NCBI RefSeq assembly: GCF_032191465.1
Contig: NZ_JAQOUE010000001.1
Coordinates: forward strand, 1,240,001-1,304,000
Source: Candidatus Nitronereus thalassa
Lineage (GTDB): Bacteria; Nitrospirota; Nitrospiria; Nitrospirales; UBA8639
Direction of reading: 5' to 3'
Length of the DNA: 64,000 bases
A model generated the notes under the pieces. The model had not been told where the DNA came from. It searched no databases and was given only the letters and a program-made list of their open reading frames with translations. The position numbers and the translations under genes were made by a program. Positions 27,640-36,431 of the stretch are shown here, in pieces (the first letter of the stretch is position 1; every line of letters starts with the position of its first letter).

Positions 27640-28514
27640 GGCGACGTCGCCCAACTTGGCTCAGGCTCAGGAATAGAGTCATACTCCATTCGATATTCCT
27701 CTGTTCGATCGTATCCAAATTGCCGCATGACATCTCCCGCAATAGTCATCAAATCCAATCGCTGTTCATCAGTGAGAAGGCGATCAATAGGGGTACCCAC
27801 ATTGTGTGGATGTTTAATTAATGAGAATATTTCTTGATCAATCGGCAATCCCAAGAAACTCAGCATGTCTTCGACGGCATCAGGATTAGAGACTAATTCT
27901 TCAAGTTTATAGATCCGCTTTCGACTTTCACCGAGGGGTGCCAGGGTTCGTTGAATCCACCGATTTACCTCGCCCCAGTGAAAACATATGCGCTGAAATT
28001 GATTAAACCCTCTGAATTCATGAGCCATTGCGCTACCCGCTGGTGGCAAATTCCACCAATATTTTTTTTCTGGCGGCGGGGCAGATAATTGATCTGGGTG
28101 ATCAATATGATTTTGCAGGATATTCGTACTTCTATCGTCGTAACACTCGTGACCCAATTTATGAAAAAATGAACTTGTCACTTTTCGTCCATCCCGAACG
28201 ATGTAAATAAATTTTGCGTTCGGAAAAAGCCGATCTAACGCTTCAATGAGCCACGAAAGCTTATTCGATGAGTCTCCCCAAAACCCGCGTGTACTATAAT
28301 TGATTGCTGCCCCATGATATGTGGATAATTCTTGACAGACTTCATCAAGTGAAATTAATCCCATATAATATCGCACGGCCAATGGCTGAACATGTGTACA
28401 CAGATACTCATGATGCATTTCAACTTGCGGATACAGCCCAAAAACTTTTTCCATAAGCTGTGTTCCAGATCTCCCACTCGATACGATAAAAAATGGTTTT
28501 GTGTCCCTGCTCAT
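27636..28514 (-). CDS. PAPS-dependent sulfotransferase
   Basis: 292 residues. The N-terminal PAPS-binding loop is FFIVSSGRSGTQLMEKVF (5'-phosphosulfate motif at residues 9-22) and the 3'-phosphate region is FIYIVRDGRKVTSSFFHK. Both are standard in cytosolic sulfotransferases. It moves sulfate from PAPS to a hydroxyl or amine. A GGAGG stands before the ATG, which also overlaps the methyltransferase stop upstream. The APS kinase encoded two genes earlier would supply PAPS. Confidence 0.82.
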   Translation of the reverse strand: MSRDTKPFFIVSSGRSGTQLMEKVFGLYPQVEMHHEYLCTHVQPLAVRYYMGLISLDEVCQELSTYHGAAINYSTRGFWGDSSNKLSWLIEALDRLFPNAKFIYIVRDGRKVTSSFFHKLGHECYDDRSTNILQNHIDHPDQLSAPPPEKKYWWNLPPAGSAMAHEFRGFNQFQRICFHWGEVNRWIQRTLAPLGESRKRIYKLEELVSNPDAVEDMLSFLGLPIDQEIFSLIKHPHNVGTPIDRLLTDEQRLDLMTIAGDVMRQFGYDRTEEYRMEYDSIPEPEPSWATSP

Positions 28515-29494
28515 AAATTCTCCTCCTCCTGCTCAGGGGACTGAACATTTGGCTTGGCATACACCACAAGCTCTCTTCCAATGCCCAGTGCTGCGAAATT
28601 ACGAAAGATCGTAGCTTTTTCTTTTTGCAACCCTGTTTGACTTAGATTGAGCTCAAATTGCATGCGTTTTTTATGGCAATTCCTTCCTAATTTGTCATTC
28701 CCAATATAGTGCTCCCCCATAAGAAGAAAAAACTCCATAGGAAATGTGGTATGAGAATCCACAACCGAAAAGCCACATTGCGCAAGGAGATGGCAAAGCG
28801 ACTGTAAAGTAAAATAATTGAGGTGATGGGGAGGAGCCACCCACCATGATTCGCACTGAGTCAATTGCTGGACAGCCCGCTGCAAGGGATTGTAGTCATT
28901 CGGAACAACCACACAGAGAACACCCTGAGGGTCCATCATCATTCGTGCGATTTTCAAAAACTTTTGTGGGTCAGGATGGTGCTCCAAGACTTCACTCATT
29001 TGAATCGCGTCAAATCGTCCCAAGGAATGGGCAAGCTCTGGGGTCAAAAATTCCTCGACAACATTTGCACCATGAGCACGACTTTGGGCTGCCGCTTGCG
29101 ACGATGGTTCGATTCCAAGCGTGTCCCACCCTCGGCTTTTCCCAGAGAGGAGAAATGATCCTGGACCAGAACCAATGTCACATAAGCGCCCGCTCTGTTG
29201 TCCTAATAATTGTTCTATGCGTTCATACCGTTCGCCATGAACCACATTCCACCAATCTAAATCTTCGCTATGTTCTTCAAGATAATTTGGTTTTTCCTCT
29301 CCGTAATATTCATCGTGATAGACTCGTTGCAGTTCAGACTCATCAGGAATCGGCACGACATGTGCAAACTTACACAGTTGGCACTCCAGCACGTCATACC
29401 CATTCACGGAGTCCAGTATAAATCCTTCATGCGCTTTCCATTTTTTTAACCCACCCGTTGCATACTCATTCAAAAAGAGTTCCTGCCTAGACAT
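28511..29494 (-). CDS. Class I SAM-dependent methyltransferase
   Basis: 327 residues from ATG 29494 (GGAG 7 bases before). The SAM motif is RLCDIGSGPGSFLLSGKSRG, then FDAIQMSEVLEHHPDPQKFL and VVPNDYNPLQRAVQQL. The N-terminal part has a CxxC (VLECQLCKFAHVVP) that may be half of a zinc site. Similar proteins methylate sugars, lipids or quinones. In this operon, between APS kinase and sulfotransferase, a glycan substrate is the simplest reading. Overlaps the cysC end by 8 bases. Confidence 0.75.
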   Translation of the reverse strand: MSRQELFLNEYATGGLKKWKAHEGFILDSVNGYDVLECQLCKFAHVVPIPDESELQRVYHDEYYGEEKPNYLEEHSEDLDWWNVVHGERYERIEQLLGQQSGRLCDIGSGPGSFLLSGKSRGWDTLGIEPSSQAAAQSRAHGANVVEEFLTPELAHSLGRFDAIQMSEVLEHHPDPQKFLKIARMMMDPQGVLCVVVPNDYNPLQRAVQQLTQCESWWVAPPHHLNYFTLQSLCHLLAQCGFSVVDSHTTFPMEFFLLMGEHYIGNDKLGRNCHKKRMQFELNLSQTGLQKEKATIFRNFAALGIGRELVVYAKPNVQSPEQEEENL

Positions 29495-30134
29495 CACATT
29501 CTCCATAAGAAGATGCAGAATGAAATTGGGCATGAATCCTGGTTTCCGAACCTTGCAACCATCCATGTGTCTTCACATAACCGACCACCAGCTCAGCATT
29601 GGCTTCTGGAGAAGAATGTGTTGTTTCCAATTGCAATTCAGGAGATAACGGTTGCTCATAGGGATCATCAATTCCAGTAAATCCTGACAATTGTCCACGA
29701 GCCGCCTTAGAATACAGCCCTTTGGGGTCACGGCGCTGACATTCCTGAAGTGGCGTATTCATAAATACTTCGATAAAGTGATTCTCCCCAATCATCTGCC
29801 GAACTTCCTGGCGAATCGCACAATAGGGACTAATCGTTGCGCACACCACAATTCCCCCATGACGCACAATTTCTTTAGCGACAAACCCAATACGGCGGAT
29901 ATTGGTATTCCGGTCTTCTCGACTAAAACCCAATTCTTTGGACAGATGCGTCCGAATAACATCTCCGTCTAAGAGCGTCACCTCTCGTCCAAGCTCTAAG
30001 AATTGAGACGTCAGCGTTTGAGCTGTCGTCGACTTACCAGACGCACTAAGTCCAGTAAACCAAACACAAAATCCTCGTTGGGAAGACGGAAGGCTAGAGA
30101 AGGCTAGTTGATTATTGTCTACATGAAGAGTCAT
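29487..30134 (-). CDS. cysC: Adenylylsulfate (APS) kinase
   Basis: 215 residues from ATG 30134, which has AAGGGA upstream. It makes PAPS from APS and ATP. The P-loop is GLSASGKSTTAQTL, followed by LLDGDVIRTHLSKELGFSRE with RNTNIRRIGFVAKEI, and the lid region FMNTPLQECQRRDPKGLYSK. All are characteristic of CysC. No ATP sulfurylase or PAPS reductase is next to it, so it probably serves sulfation by the neighbouring sulfotransferase rather than assimilation. Confidence 0.93.
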   Translation of the reverse strand: MTLHVDNNQLAFSSLPSSQRGFCVWFTGLSASGKSTTAQTLTSQFLELGREVTLLDGDVIRTHLSKELGFSREDRNTNIRRIGFVAKEIVRHGGIVVCATISPYCAIRQEVRQMIGENHFIEVFMNTPLQECQRRDPKGLYSKAARGQLSGFTGIDDPYEQPLSPELQLETTHSSPEANAELVVGYVKTHGWLQGSETRIHAQFHSASSYGECDV

Positions 30135-30195
30135 CTTGTTCCCTTTGCACAATCAACTTTTTACTAAACTCCATCCATCAAAATTGCCCTTACCA

Positions 30196-31260
30196 TTACT
30201 GTTGGCAAACTAACTCATTGACCTTTTCTGACACCTGCGAGACCACCATACTGGCAATACGTTGCGCGCCAAAACCATCAACAACCCTCTTTCCGTTTTG
30301 AGCCATTTGCTCACGCTTCAATGGATTATCTAGCAATTGAATTATTTCGCGAGAAATATCCACTACTTCTACATGTTCGTGCAGACCCAAACACATGGCA
30401 GCCCCCTCCTGAGATAGAGCTCTTGCGGATTCAACATGATCTTCTGTAAGACAAAGATACACAGTCGGCACACCCATGGCTGCCAACTCATACGCAGTGA
30501 TACCAAAAGATGCCAGCGCAACATCGGCTTGATTCATAAGGTCAGACATCGTTTTAGGTCCAAAGTGAATTTCAACATCCAAACTAGAACCTTCCACCCA
30601 ATTTGTAATAGCTAGAATTTGTCGACATGCTGGACCAAGAACCAAAAGGACTCGACAGTCAGACTCTAAACTTGCCAAAGCTTCAAGTGCTTTAAGGGTT
30701 AGTCCTGCGGGATCACTGGCTCCCATGGTTACCAAAATAACTGGACGACTCTTGGGCAAAAACGCTGAGGGTGTTCGAAACTCATCTCGCAAAATGATCC
30801 ACTCCCACCCAGAATGCATCTGCCCGGTAAACCCGTTCCAATCCATACGGTGTACTTGTGGAACCGGTGGATAAAAAGCGAGATCGGCATCCAAGCGACG
30901 GTCGGTAGGATCATCGATGGTCACAATCAGTTTTCCCTCGTCTCGCAACCGTTGCACCACCTCGCGAGGCAATTCATCACGGACATCCAACACCACAACC
31001 TCGGCATGGATGGCTTGGCAAAGATCTCGAAGCCACACTCCTTGATCGGGTAAATTTGGGGTCAACCCTCTTACGACACGATATCCCCGTTCCTCACATA
31101 GACCAACACCCAAGGCATCTCGCCGCATGGCAAAGGTCACCGCACAGCCATGCTGAAGTCGGAATTCATCGGCCAAAGCCAAACACCTGGTCACATGACC
31201 GAACCCAATTTCGGAAGATCCGTCACATCGAATAAGAATAGTAGGACCAGCCTGTTTCAT
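30196..31260 (-). CDS. pseG: PseG/SpsG-like UDP-sugar hydrolase
   Basis: 354 residues. PseG removes UDP from the 2,4-diamino-6-deoxy sugar before condensation with PEP. The family hallmark IRCDGSSEIGFGHVTRCLAL stands at the N-terminus, with the catalytic-type His in GFGHVTR. The C-terminal GT-B half has VLVTMGASDPAGLTLKALEA and VALASFGITAYELAAMGVPT. Three bases separate its start from the aldo/keto reductase stop. Whether its substrate is the pseudaminic precursor or a variant cannot be told. Confidence 0.85.
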   Translation of the reverse strand: MKQAGPTILIRCDGSSEIGFGHVTRCLALADEFRLQHGCAVTFAMRRDALGVGLCEERGYRVVRGLTPNLPDQGVWLRDLCQAIHAEVVVLDVRDELPREVVQRLRDEGKLIVTIDDPTDRRLDADLAFYPPVPQVHRMDWNGFTGQMHSGWEWIILRDEFRTPSAFLPKSRPVILVTMGASDPAGLTLKALEALASLESDCRVLLVLGPACRQILAITNWVEGSSLDVEIHFGPKTMSDLMNQADVALASFGITAYELAAMGVPTVYLCLTEDHVESARALSQEGAAMCLGLHEHVEVVDISREIIQLLDNPLKREQMAQNGKRVVDGFGAQRIASMVVSQVSEKVNELVCQQ

Positions 31261-31263
31261 GGA

Positions 31264-32226
31264 TTACTCCGGCCAAGAACTCGGGTTAAGTAAGGGTTCA
31301 TCGGATAGTCCCCACGACTGCGCACAATAAAATTCCTCCGTGGGCAACGGGCCACATTCTATGGAATCTAAGGTCTCTTGAAGTTCGGCTTGTGTACGCA
31401 AACCAACGAGAGCGGTCGTCACTCCTGGAGTAGACACACAAAACCGCAACGCCATCCGAGACACGTCCCTCCAAGACCCTTCAAGATACCCACAAATTTT
31501 TTCTGCACTATTTTTGAGAGGCTCAAGGGTAGCAGGAAGCCATTGCGCTTTCTCAGTCAGCACTCCTTTAAGAAAGACCGACCGTACCATGATGGCCACT
31601 CCAGCTTGTTCCGCCAGGGGAAACACACGTTCCGCCATCTTTTGGTCAAGAAGGTTGTACGGTACTTGAATCAATGAACAAAGCCCTAAACGAATAGCGG
31701 ACAGAGCCTCTTCTTCTGTGTAGACAGATGCGCCCCACACCCGCACCTTTCCTTGCTCTGTTGTCCGGGCCATTATTGTTTGCCATTCATTAGACTCCAG
31801 AACTTCGACCGTGGCATTGTGGATTTGCACAATATCCAAGGTATCCCGTCGTAATTGCCTCCTGCTATTGTCCAACGATTCATTGATGCTTTTTTCGAAT
31901 TCCTGTCCCCTTCGCAAGTTTCTATTGGCATCGACCGGAATATTCACTTTAGTCGCAATCACACAATCGGGCCGATCGTTGAGTACACTACCGAGCAACG
32001 ATTCGCTCGTGCCGTAGTTGGGAGCGGTATCAAAGAGGTTGATGCCTGACTCCGCAGCTTGTGAAATCAAACGAACGGCATCGGATGTTTCCGGACGACC
32101 ATAAGCCCCCGGCATGGGAATGCCATAATCCAGACCGAGTTCGACGGTCCCCAGTGCGATCTCGGATACCATAATTCCGGTTCGGCCTAAGGCCTTTTGT
32201 TCAATTTTACGATTCAAGACATTCAT
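31264..32226 (-). CDS. Aldo/keto reductase
   Basis: 320 residues. The catalytic tetrad can be followed: Asp and Tyr in INLFDTAPNYGTSESLLG, Lys in VIATKVNIP and His in DIVQIHN. NAD(P)H-dependent reduction of a carbonyl is expected. It overlaps the aminotransferase stop (ATGA), so the two may act in series on one sugar intermediate. Aldo/keto reductases are not part of the classical pseudaminic route. Confidence 0.85.
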   Translation of the reverse strand: MNVLNRKIEQKALGRTGIMVSEIALGTVELGLDYGIPMPGAYGRPETSDAVRLISQAAESGINLFDTAPNYGTSESLLGSVLNDRPDCVIATKVNIPVDANRNLRRGQEFEKSINESLDNSRRQLRRDTLDIVQIHNATVEVLESNEWQTIMARTTEQGKVRVWGASVYTEEEALSAIRLGLCSLIQVPYNLLDQKMAERVFPLAEQAGVAIMVRSVFLKGVLTEKAQWLPATLEPLKNSAEKICGYLEGSWRDVSRMALRFCVSTPGVTTALVGLRTQAELQETLDSIECGPLPTEEFYCAQSWGLSDEPLLNPSSWPE

Positions 32227-33587
32227 GACTCTGTCAGTCGATAAAAACCTTTTTTCGCTTGTGGACCTTTGAGACGTCGATCGACATCACCCCAGGCCAC
32301 AGCCTCGGCTATGACAAGAAAGGCATCGGAGACCGCTTCCAAATATTCCGCAACATCTTCCATTTCATGGGCAAAAGAAGGTTTAAACTGATCGCCCGCC
32401 AAATATCCTTTTTCCAACATGAGTTGAGAAAACAGCGTCATGAGTTTCACGCCATCCTCATGCATGATGGCAAAATGCGCTAAACTCGGAAGACCATCGA
32501 CGTGCACGTGAAAACCCACGTGTTCACCGGCTTTTTGCCAACCCATTTTGACCATGTTGCCGATCATGATCAGGTGTGAGGCTACATTCTCTCGACGGTG
32601 CTTTCGAATGGTGGCTAACGCGGCCACCGGCCCCATGCGCTCGGTCCAGTTCGTACTACTGATAAAAGTATTTTGGGCTGAATCCATGACTGTCGAGGTG
32701 CCAAGTATTGCGGCCATGGGAAATCCATTGGCCATGGCCTTCGCAAACACCGCGATATCCGGCATGATATTCAACAAAAGGTGAATACCTCCGGTGGTCA
32801 TCCGAAACGCCGTGGTAATTTCATCGAAGATCAACACCGCGCCGGTTTCCGTGGCCAGATCACGGACCTGTTCTAAAAATCCTGGATCAGGATTCTGCCC
32901 GCGTTGGGGTTCCATAACAATCGCAGCCAAATCATGGCGATGTTCGTCGACAATTTTTTTCAATTCTTCAATCTGGTTATAGTGGAAGGGAAATGCCGTG
33001 CCACGTAAACTCCTGGGGACACCTGCCGGCTCTAACCCTGGCATCAAATGTCCATCAAGGGCATCCACTTCCCCAAGGTTGGCCGCGAGGTACCAATCCC
33101 CCCAACCGTGATATCCACAGAATGCAATTTTTTCCCGTTTGGTATGTGCCCGTGCAATTCGCACCGCAATGGACATTGCCTCACCGCCGGATTTCGCATA
33201 ACGAACCATCTGCGCCCAGGGGTGGAGTTCACATAAGAGTTCGGCCAACTCCACTTCTTCCGGCACGTTCAATGTACACATCACCCCCTTATCAATGGCT
33301 GCTTTAACAGCTCCGTCGACTTCAGGATCTGCATACCCCAACACACAAGCCCCGATGCCCATCAGGCTCATGTCCTTAAAAACACGACCATCGAGATCGG
33401 TCACTTCAATCCCCTGAGCCTGGGCATAATAGGTTGGCCACTGATTTGGCAATATCAGTTCAGGACGCTTCGACAGTAATTGCGTGCCACCGGGAATGAA
33501 GCGTTTCGCTCTTTCATACAAACGTTGTCCTGATGACCGATGCTCAGGAGAAACTGCTGGGGTGGAATGTTGAGTCAGTATCGCCAT
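32223..33587 (-). CDS. Class III (GSAM-like) aminotransferase
   Basis: 454 residues from ATG 33587, one base after the cytidylyltransferase stop; the open frame farther upstream has no support. It resembles glutamate-1-semialdehyde aminomutase-type PLP enzymes: RFIPGGTQLLSKRP, YAKSGGEAMSIAVRIAR, the Asp of LIFDEITTAFR and the PLP lysine in FAKAMANGFPMAAILG. A copy inside a nonulosonate cluster is unlikely to be the haem-pathway enzyme. It may aminate or isomerise an extra position of the sugar. Confidence 0.8.
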   Translation of the reverse strand: MAILTQHSTPAVSPEHRSSGQRLYERAKRFIPGGTQLLSKRPELILPNQWPTYYAQAQGIEVTDLDGRVFKDMSLMGIGACVLGYADPEVDGAVKAAIDKGVMCTLNVPEEVELAELLCELHPWAQMVRYAKSGGEAMSIAVRIARAHTKREKIAFCGYHGWGDWYLAANLGEVDALDGHLMPGLEPAGVPRSLRGTAFPFHYNQIEELKKIVDEHRHDLAAIVMEPQRGQNPDPGFLEQVRDLATETGAVLIFDEITTAFRMTTGGIHLLLNIMPDIAVFAKAMANGFPMAAILGTSTVMDSAQNTFISSTNWTERMGPVAALATIRKHRRENVASHLIMIGNMVKMGWQKAGEHVGFHVHVDGLPSLAHFAIMHEDGVKLMTLFSQLMLEKGYLAGDQFKPSFAHEMEDVAEYLEAVSDAFLVIAEAVAWGDVDRRLKGPQAKKGFYRLTES

Positions 33588-33588
33588 G

Positions 33589-34368
33589 TTAGTTCCTTGC
33601 CCCCACGCGATGGTCAGCTTCCAAAGAACGCAAATACCCTTCGTTCCGAACAATTCCCTGATTGATCGACATCAACTCAGGCTCACGCTCTAATAACGCC
33701 AAGACATCCGAAGCCACAAACGGCCGGTCTTCTTGATAGAGGCGATGAAACACCCGTTCAAGAAATCGCAAATCTGCTTCCTCATCTAAGGTCCATCGAT
33801 GATGAGCCAAATTGAAAAATCGTTCGAACTTTCCTGCACGGAATAGTTCAGGATGCGCATGGAGATACGGCGTCACATGTTCACGTTCAGAAGCCAGTTC
33901 AGCCTCCTTCCAAGCCCGCTCCAAGGAGCAAAAGTCCATGACCTCACAATCCAAGCCATCAGGAAATGATCCCGACAACCCGCAAATATCATAGGTATGT
34001 TTTTCGAACTCCTCGATCAATTCATCGACCACCTCTGGATCAATCGCCGGGCAATCGGCAGTAATGCGAAGGACGGAGGATGCCTGATAAAAGGATGCCG
34101 CCTGATAATATCGATCAAGCACATCGTTTTCGCTTCCACGAAAACATCGAACCCAATGCGCAAAACACCATTCTTCAATCGCATCATCTTCAGGCGCCGT
34201 CGTGGTGGCGACCACAATGGATCCAAGTTGTTTACAAAACCGCAAACGATCCACGACATGCCAAAGAACGGGCTTGCCGATCAACAAGCGCATCACTTTT
34301 CCGGGAAGGCGGGTTGAACCCATCCGTGCCTGGACAATCGCTACCGGACGCTGGCTGGCTGTATCCAT
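33589..34368 (-). CDS. spsF: SpsF-type nonulosonate cytidylyltransferase
   Basis: 259 residues. The N-terminus VAIVQARMGSTRLPGKVM is the CMP-sugar synthetase signature of the SpsF/PseF group, and LRITADCPAIDPEVVDELIE carries the metal-binding Asp. Expected reaction: CTP plus nonulosonic acid gives the CMP-sugar used by Maf. It overlaps the synthase gene by 28 bases, a strong sign of coupling. Confidence 0.85.
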   Translation of the reverse strand: MDTASQRPVAIVQARMGSTRLPGKVMRLLIGKPVLWHVVDRLRFCKQLGSIVVATTTAPEDDAIEEWCFAHWVRCFRGSENDVLDRYYQAASFYQASSVLRITADCPAIDPEVVDELIEEFEKHTYDICGLSGSFPDGLDCEVMDFCSLERAWKEAELASEREHVTPYLHAHPELFRAGKFERFFNLAHHRWTLDEEADLRFLERVFHRLYQEDRPFVASDVLALLEREPELMSINQGIVRNEGYLRSLEADHRVGARN

Positions 34369-35225
34369 GTTTCCCTCACCTGTTGGAGTGGTCGTAACCC
34401 ATCAAGAGGATCAGCCCGCCACTTCCGCTCATCAACCTCACTGGCCGTCGGAGCTTTCACTCCATGTCCATCCGCGCCAAGCCCACAATTCACCTGTTGA
34501 ATTACCGGCGCCATTTCTTCTGGCAACCAACAATGACCGGCCTGATATTCTTCTCCTTGCCGATCTAAGTCCAAATGAAACTCCACCATCGCCGCTCCCC
34601 ATCGATGAACCGCTCGATAGACGACTCCAGGATTGACGGTATGATCCGACCACCCCACCGCACATTCACAATGTTCCCGAAGAGTCTCAAGACTTGAAAG
34701 ATTGCACTCACTCGGGACGGCAGGATATCCAGATACACAGTGCAATAAGGTCAGATCTTGGCATCCAGCTTCTCGCATCACCCGTGTGGCATGGATCACC
34801 TCATCCATGGTCGACATTCCCGTGGACAGCACGACTGGCTTTTGCGTTTGTGCGCAAGCAATTAACAAGTCATCCCACAACAATTCGTAGGAGGCGATTT
34901 TATAAAAATCGACAAAGGGTTCTAGCTCCTGGACTGCCTGTAAGTAAAAGGGGGTGCAAGAAAATTGAATGTCTCGCTGACGGCAACGCGCCACCAATTT
35001 GGGAATGTAGGATATCGGCAATTCCCATTGCTCACGGGCGCGATGAACCTCACTTTGCTCCAGCACTTCAGGAGCGAACAATTCTCGCACCTTAAACAAC
35101 TGGAACTTGACCGCCGCACAACCGATAGCTGCGGCGCGATCGATAAATGCCAGACACCGATCCAGGTTCTGATGGTGATTACTCGAGACTTCTGCGACAA
35201 ACCGGACAGGCATGGCCTCTCTCAT
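34341..35225 (-). CDS. pseI: NeuB/PseI-type nonulosonate synthase without SAF domain
   Basis: 294 residues. NeuB-family enzymes condense phosphoenolpyruvate with a six-carbon sugar. The barrel is recognisable: FVAEVSSNHHQNLDRCLAFI, CAAVKFQLFKVRELFAPE, FSCTPFYLQAVQELE, VLSTGMSTMDEV and LLHCVSGYPAVPSECNL, then VGWSDHTVNPGV. The protein stops soon after ADPLDGLRPLQQVRE, about 50-60 residues short of typical PseI/NeuB, so the C-terminal SAF (antifreeze-like) domain that closes the partner active site is missing. An internal ATG at 35213 is an alternative start. Gene-symbol use is by context. Confidence 0.8.
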   Translation of the reverse strand: MREAMPVRFVAEVSSNHHQNLDRCLAFIDRAAAIGCAAVKFQLFKVRELFAPEVLEQSEVHRAREQWELPISYIPKLVARCRQRDIQFSCTPFYLQAVQELEPFVDFYKIASYELLWDDLLIACAQTQKPVVLSTGMSTMDEVIHATRVMREAGCQDLTLLHCVSGYPAVPSECNLSSLETLREHCECAVGWSDHTVNPGVVYRAVHRWGAAMVEFHLDLDRQGEEYQAGHCWLPEEMAPVIQQVNCGLGADGHGVKAPTASEVDERKWRADPLDGLRPLQQVRETWIQPASVR

Positions 35226-35253
35226 TTCATGACTCGCAACCTACAATCCCCGC

Positions 35254-36420
35254 TCATGCCACCCCCGCCGATACCAAATCATGATGAGTGACAAGATCCT
35301 GTATCGTCCCAATTACCTTATCTATCTCTTCATTCTTGAGCATAGGAAAAATGGGCAAGGACAAAATGCTTTCGTAGGCAGATTCAGCATGTGGACAACA
35401 TCCTAGCCCCGCACCAAATTCCTCGCGATAATACGGTTGCAGATGCACGGGAATGTAATGCACTTGAACCCCTACCCCTCGTTCTCTTAACAATGAAAAA
35501 AGAGCGCCGCGATCGATCCCACAAACGTGTTGATCTACACGAATCACATACAAATGGTAGGCATGGGACACTCCCGCACGAGTCCTGAGGGGATGAATAC
35601 CTGGCACGGACGACCACGCCTTATCATAGTGCGCTGCATGCGCTTGCCGACGGGTGACCCACTCTTGAAGTTTATTCAGTTGGCTGATTCCTAACGCACA
35701 TTGAAAATCAGTCAGCCGATAATTCATGCCCAGACGGATCATCTGGTATTCCCACGTTTGCTTGGCTTCGCGCTCTTTGAGAGTTGAGGTAATCCCATGA
35801 TTTCGAAAGATGCGCATCCGCTGAGCATACTCGGGATGATTCGTCACAATCATTCCGCCTTCGCCAGTCGTGATCGCTTTGACTGGATGAAAACTAAAAA
35901 TCGTCAGATCAGCCAACGACCCTACGGGACGACCATTCAACGTCGCACCAAGGGAATGACAAGCATCCGCAATCAACACCAGGTCACGTCGATCGGCAAT
36001 GGAACGAAGGGTTTGGTAGTCACAGGGCTGCCCGGCAAAATCTACCGCGAGAATGGCTTTCGTCCGAGGTGTGACCTTGTCTTCCACAGCTTGAGGATCC
36101 AGTAGCAGGGTCTCGGGATCCACATCGGCAAACACCGGCACGCCACCGCACATCACCACTGCATTGGCAGTGGCGACAAAGGTGAGAGGAGGGAGAATGA
36201 CTTCATCGCCTAGCTGTATTCCCACTGCATGCAACGCGCAATGGAGTCCCGCGGTTCCATTGGATACTGCCACCGCCTCACGGGCTGAAACGAGTTGCGC
36301 CACGGCTTGTTCAAACTCTTGGACCTTGGCTCCCGTGGTTAACCAATCGGACTGCAAGGTATCGACCACAGCAGCAATATCCGCGGCATCAAGACTATGT
36401 CGTCCGTAGGGAATCATCAT
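35254..36420 (-). CDS. pseC: PseC-type UDP-4-keto sugar aminotransferase
   Basis: 388 residues of the DegT/DnrJ/EryC1 family. It aminates the 4-keto sugar made by PseB. Marks: AVSNGTAGLHCALHAVGI near residue 55, DACHSLGATLNGRPVGS, and the PLP lysine in FSFHPVKAITTGEGGMIVTN. The order pseB-pseC with an 11-base gap is the classical pseudaminic arrangement. Confidence 0.9.
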   Translation of the reverse strand: MMIPYGRHSLDAADIAAVVDTLQSDWLTTGAKVQEFEQAVAQLVSAREAVAVSNGTAGLHCALHAVGIQLGDEVILPPLTFVATANAVVMCGGVPVFADVDPETLLLDPQAVEDKVTPRTKAILAVDFAGQPCDYQTLRSIADRRDLVLIADACHSLGATLNGRPVGSLADLTIFSFHPVKAITTGEGGMIVTNHPEYAQRMRIFRNHGITSTLKEREAKQTWEYQMIRLGMNYRLTDFQCALGISQLNKLQEWVTRRQAHAAHYDKAWSSVPGIHPLRTRAGVSHAYHLYVIRVDQHVCGIDRGALFSLLRERGVGVQVHYIPVHLQPYYREEFGAGLGCCPHAESAYESILSLPIFPMLKNEEIDKVIGTIQDLVTHHDLVSAGVA

Positions 36421-36431
36421 CCTAACACTTC

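Noticed and set aside
32223-33587. Haem-pathway HemL (glutamate-1-semialdehyde aminomutase)
   Set aside because: Similar fold, but the coupling to spsF and an aldo/keto reductase points to a sugar role; no other haem gene is nearby.
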